Origin: Pseudonocardia benzenivorans CB1190
GTDB lineage: Bacteria; Actinomycetota; Actinomycetes; Mycobacteriales; Pseudonocardiaceae
DNA length: 64,000 nucleotides
Direction of reading: 5' to 3'
Assembly (NCBI RefSeq): GCF_000196675.2
Contig: NC_015312.1
Coordinates: 434,001-498,000, forward strand
Below the pieces are notes generated by a model. It made no database searches, was not told the origin of the DNA, and saw only the letters and a list, made by a program, of their open reading frames with translations. Position 1 is the first letter of the stretch; the number at the start of each line of letters is the position of its first letter. Shown piece after piece: positions 56,592 through 64,000 of this stretch. The translations under genes were made by a program, and so were the position numbers.

Positions 56592-57680
56592 TCAGGTCCG
56601 CAGCCCCGACTGTGCCGCGCGGCCCGGCGGCGGCGTCGCGTCGTCGGCCTCGATCGAGTCGGGGTCGATGCGGGCGGGTGCGGCGCGTTCGTCGACCCCC
56701 GCGACGAGCTCCGCGTCGACCGGCACCGACCGCTTGACCAGTGCCAACGCCACCGCGCCGAGCTCGTGGTGCAGCGTCACCGTGCCGACCCGCCCGACCG
56801 GCCTGCCTCCGTTGACGACCGGGTCGCCCGGACGGGGCAGCTCCTCGTCACCGGCGTCGAGGTGCAGCAGCACCAGCCGGCGCGGGGGCCTGCCCAGGTT
56901 CGCCACCCTCGCGACGGTCTCCTGCCCGCGGTAGCAGCCCTTGGTCAGGTGCACGGCCGAGCCGATCCAACCGACCTCGTGCGGGATCGTGCGCTCGTCG
57001 GTGTCGACACGCAGCCGCGGCCGCAGCGCCTCGACCCGCAGCGCCTCGAAGGCCATCGTCCCGGCGGCGCGGGCACCCGCGGCGGTGAGCCTCGCGAACC
57101 AGGCGTCGCGTTCGGCGCGCGGGACGACGACGTCGGCCGCGTCCTTGCCCGGCCACGGCATGCGGCGCACGAACCCACCCCCGGCCAGCGCCAGCGCGCC
57201 CACCCCGTCGGGCACCGGCACCCCCGCGGCGGCCAGCACCGTCGGCGTGTCGGGTCCGACGACGCTCAGCACCGCCAGCTCGTCCGTCGCGTCGCGGGGT
57301 TCGACCTTCGACCAGAAGACCATCTTGGTGAGGTACCCGAGCAGCTCGGCCGCGTCGTCGGGCTCGACGTCGAGCCACACGGTGTCGCCGACGTGCGCGA
57401 CGACCATGTGGTGCAGCACCCGGCCGTTGATGTCGAGGACGAGTGCCTCGGTGCCGGTGTCCCCGGGCAGCTCGCTGACGTGCTGGGTGAGCAGCAGGTG
57501 CAGCCAGCTGAGCCGGTCCTCGCCGGGGACCGCGAGCACGCCGCGGTGGCTCCGGTCGACGACGGCCGCGCCGCGCGCCATCGCACGCTGCTCGGCGAGG
57601 GGGTCGCCGCGGTGCGCGGGGACCCGTGCGTCGGGGTCGTGCGGCGCGTCCGCGGGGACGGTGTCCGTCGAGTCGGTCAC
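56592..57680 (-). CDS. ygfZ: YgfZ-like folate-binding protein (Fe-S cluster repair/assembly)
   Basis: 362 residues of the GcvT-like YgfZ/IBA57 family. It has the diagnostic motif KGCYRGQETVAR and the N-terminal region VVDRSHRGVLAVPGEDRLSW. Family members use folate to maintain certain Fe-S enzymes; they are not aminomethyltransferases despite frequent labelling as such. Corresponds to Rv0811c. GTG 57680 overlaps the fur stop (GTGA), so it is coupled to the Fur regulator, which suits a link between metal status and Fe-S upkeep (inference). Confidence 0.92.
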   Translation of the reverse strand: MTDSTDTVPADAPHDPDARVPAHRGDPLAEQRAMARGAAVVDRSHRGVLAVPGEDRLSWLHLLLTQHVSELPGDTGTEALVLDINGRVLHHMVVAHVGDTVWLDVEPDDAAELLGYLTKMVFWSKVEPRDATDELAVLSVVGPDTPTVLAAAGVPVPDGVGALALAGGGFVRRMPWPGKDAADVVVPRAERDAWFARLTAAGARAAGTMAFEALRVEALRPRLRVDTDERTIPHEVGWIGSAVHLTKGCYRGQETVARVANLGRPPRRLVLLHLDAGDEELPRPGDPVVNGGRPVGRVGTVTLHHELGAVALALVKRSVPVDAELVAGVDERAAPARIDPDSIEADDATPPPGRAAQSGLRT

Positions 57681-58135
57681 CGGTCGGTCTCCTGTTCGGT
57701 GCTGTCCGTGGGGTCGGCGTCGGCGTCCTCGGCGCAGTCCGCGCACCGACCCGAGAGGGCGACGTGCGTCGCGTCGAGGGTGAAGCCGGACTCGTCGCGC
57801 AGCCGGGCGGCCAACTGGTCCATCAGGTCGGTGGGTGCCTCCGCGACCGAGCCGCAGTGGTGGCACACGAGGTGCACGTGCTGGTGCTCCTGCTCGGAGT
57901 ACGTCGGCGCCCCGTGCCCGAGGTGGGTGTGGCGGACCAGGCCGATGCGTTCGAGCAGCTCCAGCGTGCGGTAGATCGTCGTGATGTTGACGGCCGGGGC
58001 CGTCTCCTGGACGCGCGTGCAGATCTGCTCGGGCGTCGCGTGCCCGAGTGCGCGGACGGCGTCGACGACGAGCTGACGCTGTGGCGTCATGCGCAGGCCG
58101 CGCCGGTGCAGCGTCTGCCGCAGCGAGGTGTCCAC
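57677..58135 (-). CDS. Fur-family metalloregulator (Zur/Fur type)
   Basis: 152 residues: winged helix RMTPQRQLVVDAVRALGHAT, TIYRTLELLERIGLVRH, then the metal-binding HEHVHLVC-type segment (EQEHQHVHLVCHHCGSV) and a second CxxC (GRCADCAED). The two CxxC pairs form the structural zinc site. Whether it senses iron or zinc cannot be settled from sequence. GTG 58135 fits the family N-terminus; a longer frame upstream is antisense to the next gene. It is co-transcribed with ygfZ. Confidence 0.92.
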   Translation of the reverse strand: MDTSLRQTLHRRGLRMTPQRQLVVDAVRALGHATPEQICTRVQETAPAVNITTIYRTLELLERIGLVRHTHLGHGAPTYSEQEHQHVHLVCHHCGSVAEAPTDLMDQLAARLRDESGFTLDATHVALSGRCADCAEDADADPTDSTEQETDR

Positions 58136-58357
58136 ACCCCGATCGTAGGCGCTCACCCGCGGCGACGGCCCGCGATCGCCGACCGGGCTGCGCGCGGTGG
58201 CGGCGGCCGTGTGGGTGGGGCACTCTCGGCCTCGTCGCGTGCCGACCACGACCTCCGGGGCCTGCCTCGGGTGTACCGCTCTGCTCCGTCCGGGTGAACG
58301 GCCTGCGGCCGCGACGGTAGGCTCGGCATCTCGACGGGTGGCCTCGGGAGGTTTGCG

Positions 58358-60766
58358 ATGACGGCTGACGGTGCGGACCGCTCGCCCGGTGCCGCGCAAT
58401 TCGACGTCGTGTTCCGCGGCTACTCCCGCCGCCAGGTCGACGAGCACATCAGCCGGCTCCATCGCGTCCTCGCCCGGATGCGTGCCGACCTCGACGCGGC
58501 GCAGGGCGCCCGATCCGCGACTCCACACCCCGCGGCCACGCCGCAGCCCCAGGTCGACCCGATCGACGGCATGTCCGACCGGATGAAGAGCATCCTCGAG
58601 CACGCGGAGAAGGAGGCCGAGGAGATCCGTGGCCGGGCCAGGACGGCCGCTGACGCGGCGCGCCGGGAGCTCGACGACCTCCTCCGCCGTCGCGACGCCG
58701 TCATGCGCGACCTGACCCGGATGCGCGGTGAGCTCGACGACCTGCGCTCCGGCTCGCCCGAGAACCGTCCGGCGGCGACCGCGTCGTCACCGAGGATCGC
58801 CGCCGCGCCACCGATCCCGGCCCCTCCCGCCGGGTCCGGTGCGGCTGCAGGCGCGGCGATCGCGGGCAGCCCGCACGGCGTGTCCGGCGGATCGGCACCT
58901 GCGAAGGGCGGGTCGGCTGCCGGTGCGACGTCCGAGGCGGGGTCCGAGGCGGCGACGCGGGCGAACCGGGTGCCGTCCGGGCCGGCGCGGCAGGCTGGGG
59001 CGGAGGCGTCCGAAGCGGGGACGGACCGGACCCGGGCCGGTGCGGGCGTGCAGCGGCCCGGGGGGTCGGCGAGCTCGAACCGGGCGCCGTCCGGTCCCGG
59101 ATCGACGCACCGGTCCGGTCCAGGTGCGGCGCCGTCCGGTGGGCCGGTGCCTGCGAAGGGCGGGTCGGCGTCCGAGCCGACCGGGTCGAACCGGGTGCCG
59201 TCCGGAGGATCGACGCCTGCGAACGGCGGATCGGCTCCCCGCTCGGCGTCCGAGGCGGCGACGAGGGTGAACCGGGCGCCGTCCGGTCCAGGGCCGCAGC
59301 AGGGCGGTGCCGGGGCAGCCCCGTCCGGGGCGTCGGCTCCCGCCCAGGCGTCCGAGGCGGCGGCGCGCGTGGATCGTGCTCCGGCTGGTTCGGGTGCGGC
59401 GCAACGTTCCGGCTCGCCCGCTGTGTCGCAGAAGCAGGCCGCTCGGTCCGCGGTGCCGCAGAAACCGGCCGGTCCGTCGGGGGTGCCGCAGAAGCCGGGC
59501 GCTCCATCTGGTGCGTCGCAGAAGCCGGTGAGCCCGTCGGGTGGGTCGTCGAGGCCGGCGGGCCCGTCCGGTGGACCGCAGAAGCAGGTCGGTCCGTCCG
59601 CGGTGCCGCAGAAGCAGACCGGTCCGTCTGGTGCGTCGCAGAATCCGTCGTCGCGGCCCGTGAGTCCTTCGGGTGGGTCGCAGAAGCCTGCGGTTCCGTC
59701 CGGTGGGCAGTCGAACCCTGCGGGGCCGTCCGGCGCGCGGCCGCAGAAGGCGGCCATGCCGTCCGGCGCGTCCTCCCCGGAACCTCGTGTGGTGCAGAAG
59801 CCTCCTGTGGCGCAGGGTCCCGGCTCCGGGCAGCAGCCGGGGACGGGGCAGGGAGCCGGTTCCGCGTCGTCGGACCACCGGGGTTCGGCGCCGCGTTCGT
59901 CCTCGGCGGCCGGAACCACTGCCGGGCCCGCCGAGCGCAGAGGACGGTCGTCCGAGTCGTCGCGCGCGGGAACCGCGGGCCCGGCTGCCGGCCGCGGTGG
60001 CCCGACGCCGGCACAGATGCCGCAGCGCCCCGCGCAGCAGAAGCCCGCCCGGCAGACACCGACCCAGCAGAAGCCCGATCGGTCGGAACCGGTCCGGCAG
60101 GAGGCGGCTGCCCAGCAGCCCCCCGCCGCGTCGCGACCCGTGGCCGCGCAGCAGAAGTCGCCGACGCGACCCGCGTCGGCCGGGCCGGTCGACACGGCAG
60201 GTGCCGGGCAGCGATCCGGCACGGCTGAGGACAAGGGCGCCAAGGAAAGCGCCGGGGGAGCGGCGGCCCGGACCGCGCAGGAACGCCGGTCCCAGTCGTC
60301 CGGCGGTGGCACGACGGTGTCGATGCGCCCCGAGGGTGACGTCGCCGAGGCCGCCGACCTGTTCCGGCCCGCGTCGGAGGCATCGAAGGCGCCCGTGGCC
60401 GGGGAGGCGTCGGCGACCCGGAATCCCGTGCCGACCGACGTGCCCTCGAAGCCACCTGCCACGGTCCGTGAGGACGCGGACGGGTCCGCGCGCACCACCG
60501 GATCGGCTGAATCGTCCACGCGCGGCGCGGGCGGGGGTTCCCCGGCGGCGACGTCCCCGCCCCCGGCAGCAGACACCGACGCAGCTGGACCGGATGCGTC
60601 GGCGTCGTCGAAGGACGAGTCGCGCACGTCAGAGACCTCGTCCAGGGCGAAGAAGGGTGGGCCGGGCCCCACCGCGGCCGGCACCTCCGGGAAGGCTGGG
60701 CGCAGCGCGGACACCGACGACGGTGCACGCGCGGGCGGATCGGTCTCGAAGTCACGCACCGGGTGA
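58358..60766 (+). CDS. DivIVA-like coiled-coil protein with a 600-residue disordered repeat tail
   Basis: 802 residues. The first 130 match a DivIVA-type lipid-binding/coiled-coil module: FDVVFRGYSRRQVDEHISRL, then MKSILEHAEKEAEEIRGRAR and RRELDDLLRRRDAVMRDLTR. DivIVA/Wag31 proteins mark curved membrane and direct polar growth in actinobacteria. The rest is low complexity, Pro/Ser/Gly/Ala-rich, with many imperfect copies of PSGxxQKPxG (about residues 350-470) and is surely disordered. ATG 58358 has GGGAGG upstream and TAGGCT before that. The tail length is likely variable between strains. The gene is followed by a second low-complexity protein. Confidence 0.85.
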   Translation: MTADGADRSPGAAQFDVVFRGYSRRQVDEHISRLHRVLARMRADLDAAQGARSATPHPAATPQPQVDPIDGMSDRMKSILEHAEKEAEEIRGRARTAADAARRELDDLLRRRDAVMRDLTRMRGELDDLRSGSPENRPAATASSPRIAAAPPIPAPPAGSGAAAGAAIAGSPHGVSGGSAPAKGGSAAGATSEAGSEAATRANRVPSGPARQAGAEASEAGTDRTRAGAGVQRPGGSASSNRAPSGPGSTHRSGPGAAPSGGPVPAKGGSASEPTGSNRVPSGGSTPANGGSAPRSASEAATRVNRAPSGPGPQQGGAGAAPSGASAPAQASEAAARVDRAPAGSGAAQRSGSPAVSQKQAARSAVPQKPAGPSGVPQKPGAPSGASQKPVSPSGGSSRPAGPSGGPQKQVGPSAVPQKQTGPSGASQNPSSRPVSPSGGSQKPAVPSGGQSNPAGPSGARPQKAAMPSGASSPEPRVVQKPPVAQGPGSGQQPGTGQGAGSASSDHRGSAPRSSSAAGTTAGPAERRGRSSESSRAGTAGPAAGRGGPTPAQMPQRPAQQKPARQTPTQQKPDRSEPVRQEAAAQQPPAASRPVAAQQKSPTRPASAGPVDTAGAGQRSGTAEDKGAKESAGGAAARTAQERRSQSSGGGTTVSMRPEGDVAEAADLFRPASEASKAPVAGEASATRNPVPTDVPSKPPATVREDADGSARTTGSAESSTRGAGGGSPAATSPPPAADTDAAGPDASASSKDESRTSETSSRAKKGGPGPTAAGTSGKAGRSADTDDGARAGGSVSKSRTG

Positions 60767-60811
60767 CAACGGTTGCGCAGGGTGATGTGACCTGGCGTAC
60801 CGTGCGCGACC

Positions 60812-62689
60812 ATGCTGTCGCCGTTCTCGGCCGATGCGCCTGCGCTGCACGGCGTCCCGATCGGCTGGCTGGTGCTCGCGGGCCTGGTGGTCGTGCTCGC
60901 CGCTGTGCTCGTGATCGTGGCGCTGCGTCGTCGGAGGCGTCGTCGGGCTGCCGCGTCGACCGCTGCCGCCGCGACCACCGGCGCACCGGCCGCGATCCCC
61001 GACGCCGGGAACGCTCCGGAGCCGGTCGCGCGACCCGTCGAGGTCGGTGCGGCACCGGGCGGAGGGCGCGAGGACGGTCCGGCCGGCAGCCGTGAGCCGG
61101 GAGCACCGGCCGAGGCCGCCGACGCCGCGGCACCGGACGGGGCGGCACCGGGCGAGGCCGCAGCCGACTCGGTCACCTCGGTCGGCGCGACCGTGTCGTC
61201 CCTGCCCACCCCGCCCGCGCCCGCCTCGTCCGCCGACGGGGGCCCGGAGCAGCGCCCGCGGACGGTGGGCGACCTGGCCGCGGTGCGCGATGTCGACACG
61301 ACGCCGTTGCCGATCCGGTCCGACGTCCTGCTGATGCGTGCCGCCGCCCGGCAGCAGGCGGGGACGTCGGCGCAGGTGCGGGTGCCTTCGTCCGGTCCGG
61401 GTGGGGCGGTGCCGGCGCAGGCGACGTCGGCGGACTACGCCGCACCATGGCTGCGCGTCGACCTGACCCTGCCCGCTGCCGAGTCCGCGGCGGATCGGCG
61501 GGGGAGCGGTGCGACCTCCGGCGGCGGCACCCCGGCCGCCGGGAACGACCTCGGCGGCGGCACCCCGCCGGCGGGGGACGAGCCCGGCGCCGGCGCCCCC
61601 GGCGCCGGGCTCCGTCCGCTAGGAAACGACGGCCCGCCCAGGAACGACGGTCCGCCCAGGAACGACAGCCCGCCCAGGAACGACAGCCGGCTCGGGGTCG
61701 ACAGCCGGGCCAGGGACGACAGCCCGGTCGAAGGCGCGAGCCCGGGCGGAGACGACAGTTCGTCAGGGACCCGGACCCCCGGCACCGGAGCCAGTGGGGA
61801 GGCCGGGCCTGCCGCGGCCGGGACGCGAGCCCGGGACACGGAGACGGGGCCCACCGGAGCCGAACTCCGAACTGCCGCAACCGATACGGGCCCTGCCGCA
61901 AACGATACGGGCGCCGCCGCAACCGATACGGGCGCCGCAACCGAGACCGGTGCCGCCGCGACAGACATCAGCGCTGCCGCTCCTTCCGGCGGCGCTGCCG
62001 CAGGGCATGTCGGCGCTGCCGCGTCCGAGACCGGCCCGGTGGCCGGGACGCGTTCTCCCGCAACGGGACCGGGATCCACCGGAGCCGCGCGTCGACCCGC
62101 CGTCGCCAAGTTCGGCGCTGGTCCGTCCGAGATCCCCGGTGACGAGGCGAATACCGCAGCCGCCCCGGCACCGCCGGTCGCCCCGCTCGTCTCCCCGGCG
62201 GGCACGGTCGACGCGGCCGGACCGCCCACCCCGCCGCAGGCTCACACTGACGCACCTGCCGATCCCGTCGTCGGTCTGACCGCCCCCGAGCGGTCACCGT
62301 CGGCGGGTGCCGGAAAGTCGCTGGCCGATGCCGTCGCGAGTGCACTCGCGAGCCGGTCCTCGGCCGACCGCCCGGACCGGCCCGAGCCCGCGCCCCGACC
62401 GGCCGACGTCCGCGACCGGTTGCTCGCCGTCCTGCTCGACCAGCCCGACCAGGCGATCGGCGCCGCCACCGAGCTCGATCGGGTCCGCAGCCAACTCGAC
62501 CGCCTCGGCGCCGCGGTCCGGCACGAGCAGGACGCCCTGGCGGGCCTGGTCCGCCGCCTCGCCGCGGCGGGTCTCGCCGACGTCCAGATCGCCGAGCTTG
62601 CGGGCATTCCTCTCGCCGAGGTCGCCCGTCACCGCGCCGCGGATCGCGACGCCGCAGTGCGTGATGCCGGGCGCCGCGAGGACCGCTGA
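60812..62689 (+). CDS. Membrane-anchored low-complexity protein with C-terminal helical domain
   Basis: 625 residues. One membrane helix near the N-terminus (IGWLVLAGLVVVLAAVLVIV) followed by a basic cluster RRRRRRR places the rest in the cytoplasm. The middle 450 residues are Ala/Gly/Pro/Thr-rich with short repeats. The last 110 residues fold as helices (SLADAVASALASRSSA, DRLLAVLLDQPDQAIGAATE, LDRVRSQLDRLGAAVRHEQD) and end in a helix-turn-helix-like LADVQIAELAGIPLAEVARH. I do not recognise the family. It lies 45 bp after the DivIVA-like gene; a joint role at the cell pole is a hypothesis only. Confidence 0.78.
   Translation: MLSPFSADAPALHGVPIGWLVLAGLVVVLAAVLVIVALRRRRRRRAAASTAAAATTGAPAAIPDAGNAPEPVARPVEVGAAPGGGREDGPAGSREPGAPAEAADAAAPDGAAPGEAAADSVTSVGATVSSLPTPPAPASSADGGPEQRPRTVGDLAAVRDVDTTPLPIRSDVLLMRAAARQQAGTSAQVRVPSSGPGGAVPAQATSADYAAPWLRVDLTLPAAESAADRRGSGATSGGGTPAAGNDLGGGTPPAGDEPGAGAPGAGLRPLGNDGPPRNDGPPRNDSPPRNDSRLGVDSRARDDSPVEGASPGGDDSSSGTRTPGTGASGEAGPAAAGTRARDTETGPTGAELRTAATDTGPAANDTGAAATDTGAATETGAAATDISAAAPSGGAAAGHVGAAASETGPVAGTRSPATGPGSTGAARRPAVAKFGAGPSEIPGDEANTAAAPAPPVAPLVSPAGTVDAAGPPTPPQAHTDAPADPVVGLTAPERSPSAGAGKSLADAVASALASRSSADRPDRPEPAPRPADVRDRLLAVLLDQPDQAIGAATELDRVRSQLDRLGAAVRHEQDALAGLVRRLAAAGLADVQIAELAGIPLAEVARHRAADRDAAVRDAGRREDR
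61625..61690 (+). repeat. 18-bp tandem repeats inside the low-complexity gene
   Basis: Three full copies and a partial fourth of AACGACGGCCCGCCCAGG, differing by one or two bases, encode NDGPPR/NDGPPR/NDSPPR/NDS. They keep the reading frame and are a likely source of length variation. Confidence 0.8.
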
Positions 62690-62790
62690 CCCGCACATCG
62701 GCACTGCCCCGAGGCATGTCCAGCCCGCTCTGCGCGCCGGCGCGTGTCCTGCAGCGGGACGGGACCCTCCGCCGGACGGCAGGGGGACGG

Positions 62791-63435
62791 TCAGCCGGCG
62801 ATGCGGTGCAGCCGGGCCGACAGGTGCGGCTGCAACGGCTGGCCCATCATGGCCCGCTCGTCGACGTAGGCGAGGTCCCCGCCCTCGACGAGGCCGTAGA
62901 GCCGGTGCGAGCCGGTGACCTCCTTGGCCGTGGCGGTGCGCGCGACGGCGTCGGTCTCGATCTCCCACGACGTGAGCGTGCGGGCCTTGCCGTAGAAGAT
63001 CTCGATGATCCCGGTGGCGTGCGCGATCAGCACCTCGAGCGTGCCGTCGGGCTGCGGGCGCCAGAAGCCGGTCTCCCGCGCGGCGGGCCGGATGACCTTC
63101 CCGTCCTCGTCGAGCAGCCACGCGCGGGCCTCGTAGCCGACGAACGGGCGGCCGTCGTGGGAGAACACGAGCTGCTGGCCGAAGCGGTACGGGCCCTCGA
63201 TCGTCGGGTAGACGACCTCGCCGGTGCCGCGCCACGCACCGATCAGCGGGAGCAGGCCGAGGCACGCCTCGTTGAGGTCGGGGCCCTCGCGCAGGTTCGC
63301 GGTGTCGTCGGGGACCGGCAGGTCCTCCCAGCGGGGACGATTGCGCTGCGGGGAGTCGGGTGCGGCGTTGGCGGGACCCTGGATCGTCGTGCCGAGCCCG
63401 TCCGGGTCGCGCGCGTCGTCGCCGGGGGTGCTCAT
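62791..63435 (-). CDS. Nitrobindin-type heme-binding beta-barrel protein (Rv0813c-like)
   Basis: 214 residues. After a 60-residue Pro-rich tail comes a FABP-like/THAP4 beta-barrel: GLLPLIGAWRGTGEVVYPTI, FGQQLVFSHDGRPFVGYEAR, ETGFWRPQPDGTLEVLIAHA, GIIEIFYGKA and a final RLHRIAG, with the GxWxGxG motif conserved in nitrobindins. Homologues bind ferric heme through a C-terminal histidine and isomerise peroxynitrite. ATG 63435 forms ATGA with the stop of a tiny upstream gene. Corresponds to Rv0813c. Confidence 0.92.
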   Translation of the reverse strand: MSTPGDDARDPDGLGTTIQGPANAAPDSPQRNRPRWEDLPVPDDTANLREGPDLNEACLGLLPLIGAWRGTGEVVYPTIEGPYRFGQQLVFSHDGRPFVGYEARAWLLDEDGKVIRPAARETGFWRPQPDGTLEVLIAHATGIIEIFYGKARTLTSWEIETDAVARTATAKEVTGSHRLYGLVEGGDLAYVDERAMMGQPLQPHLSARLHRIAG

Positions 63436-63539
63436 GACGTCCCGTCCTGGTGAGGGGCGGAGGTGAACAGCCGGCGCAGCAGGACGCCGGTGAAGCCGGC
63501 GATCCCGAGGCAGACCGCGATCAGCAGTACGGTGAACAT
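63432..63539 (-). CDS. 35-residue single-helix membrane peptide coupled to nitrobindin
   Basis: Starts ATG 63539 and ends with TGA overlapping the nitrobindin ATG (ATGA). The product has a hydrophobic helix over residues 1-22 (begins MFTVLLIAVCLGIAGF), then LLRRLFTSAPHQDG. The overlap, frame and amphipathic end are what one expects of a real translated small protein. Its role is unknown; it might recruit nitrobindin synthesis to the membrane or simply couple translation. A GTG at 63548 is an alternative start. Confidence 0.6.
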   Translation of the reverse strand: MFTVLLIAVCLGIAGFTGVLLRRLFTSAPHQDGTS

Positions 63540-63586
63540 CCAGTGCACGGGCGCGGAGCATAGTCGCGCCGACGGTCCGGGACGCC

Positions 63587-63622
63587 GAACGCCGCCCCGG
63601 ACGGCAGGTCGGGGCGGCGTTC
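63587..63622 (-). terminator. Perfect 13-bp hairpin downstream of the DUF1416 gene
   Basis: GAACGCCGCCCCG (63587-63599) pairs perfectly with CGGGGCGGCGTTC (63610-63622). It lies 28 bp beyond the DUF1416 stop on the minus strand and would end the sulfurtransferase-DUF1416 transcript. Confidence 0.8.
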
Positions 63623-63649
63623 GTGACGATCGGAGCCGGGATCGGCCCG

Positions 63650-63949
63650 TCAGGCGACGGCGACCTCGGTCTGGTGCAGGCCGGGGCCCTCGGCGTTCAG
63701 GACGGCCTCGCCGTTGCCCGAGCGCGACAGCGCGCGGACGGTCCAGGTGCCGGGCGCGGCGAAGAACCGGAAGTCGCCCGACGCCGAGGAGACGACCTCG
63801 GCGGTGAACTCGCCGGTGCCGTCGAGCAGCCGGACGAAGGCGCCCCCGACGGGGGCGCCGCCGGCCACGACGCGTCCGGCGAGGACGGTCTGCTTACCGA
63901 GATCGGTGCCCACGGGCAGCGACACGGCCTGGTCGGGTGCTCCGCACAT
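63650..63949 (-). CDS. sseC: DUF1416 protein (SseC-like, Rv0814c)
   Basis: 99 residues of the DUF1416 family, which accompanies CysA-type sulfurtransferases in actinobacteria (Rv0814c-Rv0815c pair). Starts MCGAPDQAVSLPVGTDLGKQ; the body VLAGRVVAGGAPVGGAFVRL with FFAAPGTWTVRAL has a carboxypeptidase-regulatory-like beta-sandwich pattern. The near-N-terminal cysteine is conserved. ATG 63949 shares a base with the sulfurtransferase stop (TGATG), so the two are coupled. Confidence 0.92.
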   Translation of the reverse strand: MCGAPDQAVSLPVGTDLGKQTVLAGRVVAGGAPVGGAFVRLLDGTGEFTAEVVSSASGDFRFFAAPGTWTVRALSRSGNGEAVLNAEGPGLHQTEVAVA

Positions 63950-64000
63950 CAGGCGCTCGCCCCCAGCTCGATCGGCACGCCGACGAGCGAGCCGTACTCG
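63949..64000 (-). CDS. Thiosulfate sulfurtransferase (CysA/SseA-type), C-terminal end only
   Basis: Only the last 16 codons are in the window, ending EYGSLVGVPIELGASA and a stop. The EYGSLVG-PIELG ending is that of rhodanese-type sulfurtransferases such as Rv0815c (CysA2). The position next to DUF1416 supports this. The active-site cysteine lies outside the window. Confidence 0.8.
   Translation of the reverse strand, partial: EYGSLVGVPIELGASA

Overview
This window is a very GC-rich, densely coded actinobacterial chromosome segment. GTG starts, 4-bp start/stop overlaps and leaderless promoters (TANNNT 6 to 9 nt before the start) are common. Gene content and order match the mycobacterial blocks around Rv3647c-Rv3670 and Rv0777-Rv0815c (recalled from knowledge, not searched). 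A Pseudonocardiaceae member, probably Pseudonocardia or a close relative, is the best guess. No rRNA, tRNA, CRISPR array, prophage or insertion sequence was recognised.

Region 1 (1-13 kb). A conserved partial gene is followed by two paralogous lipoproteins and hppA, a proton-pumping pyrophosphatase with the K+-independent lysine signature. Next comes the 'helicase/secretion neighbourhood': an SftH-type DUF1998 helicase converging on a complete minus-strand Tad pilus operon (cpaE/ssd, tadA, tadB, tadC, flp, tadE). In this operon two TadE-like modules lie in one unbroken frame.

Region 2 (13-28 kb). A HAD phosphatase (Rv3661-like) and an Rv3662c-like gene flank a 485-bp gap. The gap carries a promoter, a self-pairing transcript and a terminator exactly where mycobacteria encode the RNA-polymerase-binding RNA Ms1/MTS2823. 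Then follow acs, a luciferase-like monooxygenase with no ordinary start codon, a TetR remnant, an HtrA protease with a MoxR/DUF58/VWA operon, arfB, nhaA with a structured leader, a holin-X protein, an EphE-like hydrolase and a GDPD phosphodiesterase.

Region 3 (28-53 kb). Most of de novo purine synthesis is here: purD, purB-purC, purS-purQ, purL, purF and purM. Signalling genes are interleaved with it: a PP2C/receiver protein, a CHASE3-type kinase, a small receiver and a PAS-GGDEF-EAL protein. Other genes include an aminotransferase, a K+ channel, threonine aldolase, an ECF sigma factor with a probable anti-sigma factor, a deacetylase-like protein and a metallo-hydrolase. Three gene remnants (LysR, an unidentified partner, a nucleotide-sugar dehydrogenase tail) mark past deletions.

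Region 4 (53-64 kb). An NrtR-like regulator, a GntR-DUF1648 pair with a perfect palindromic operator, DUF3073, YgfZ-Fur, a DivIVA-like protein with a huge disordered tail beside a membrane-anchored low-complexity protein, nitrobindin with a coupled 35-residue membrane peptide, SseC-like DUF1416 and the end of a sulfurtransferase.

The least explained structure is two unrelated families of palindromic repeats. Family A has 12 half-sites at two loci; family B has four units of about 65 bp. All sit in gaps between converging genes, like REP or bidirectional-terminator elements, but no encoding mobile element was seen.
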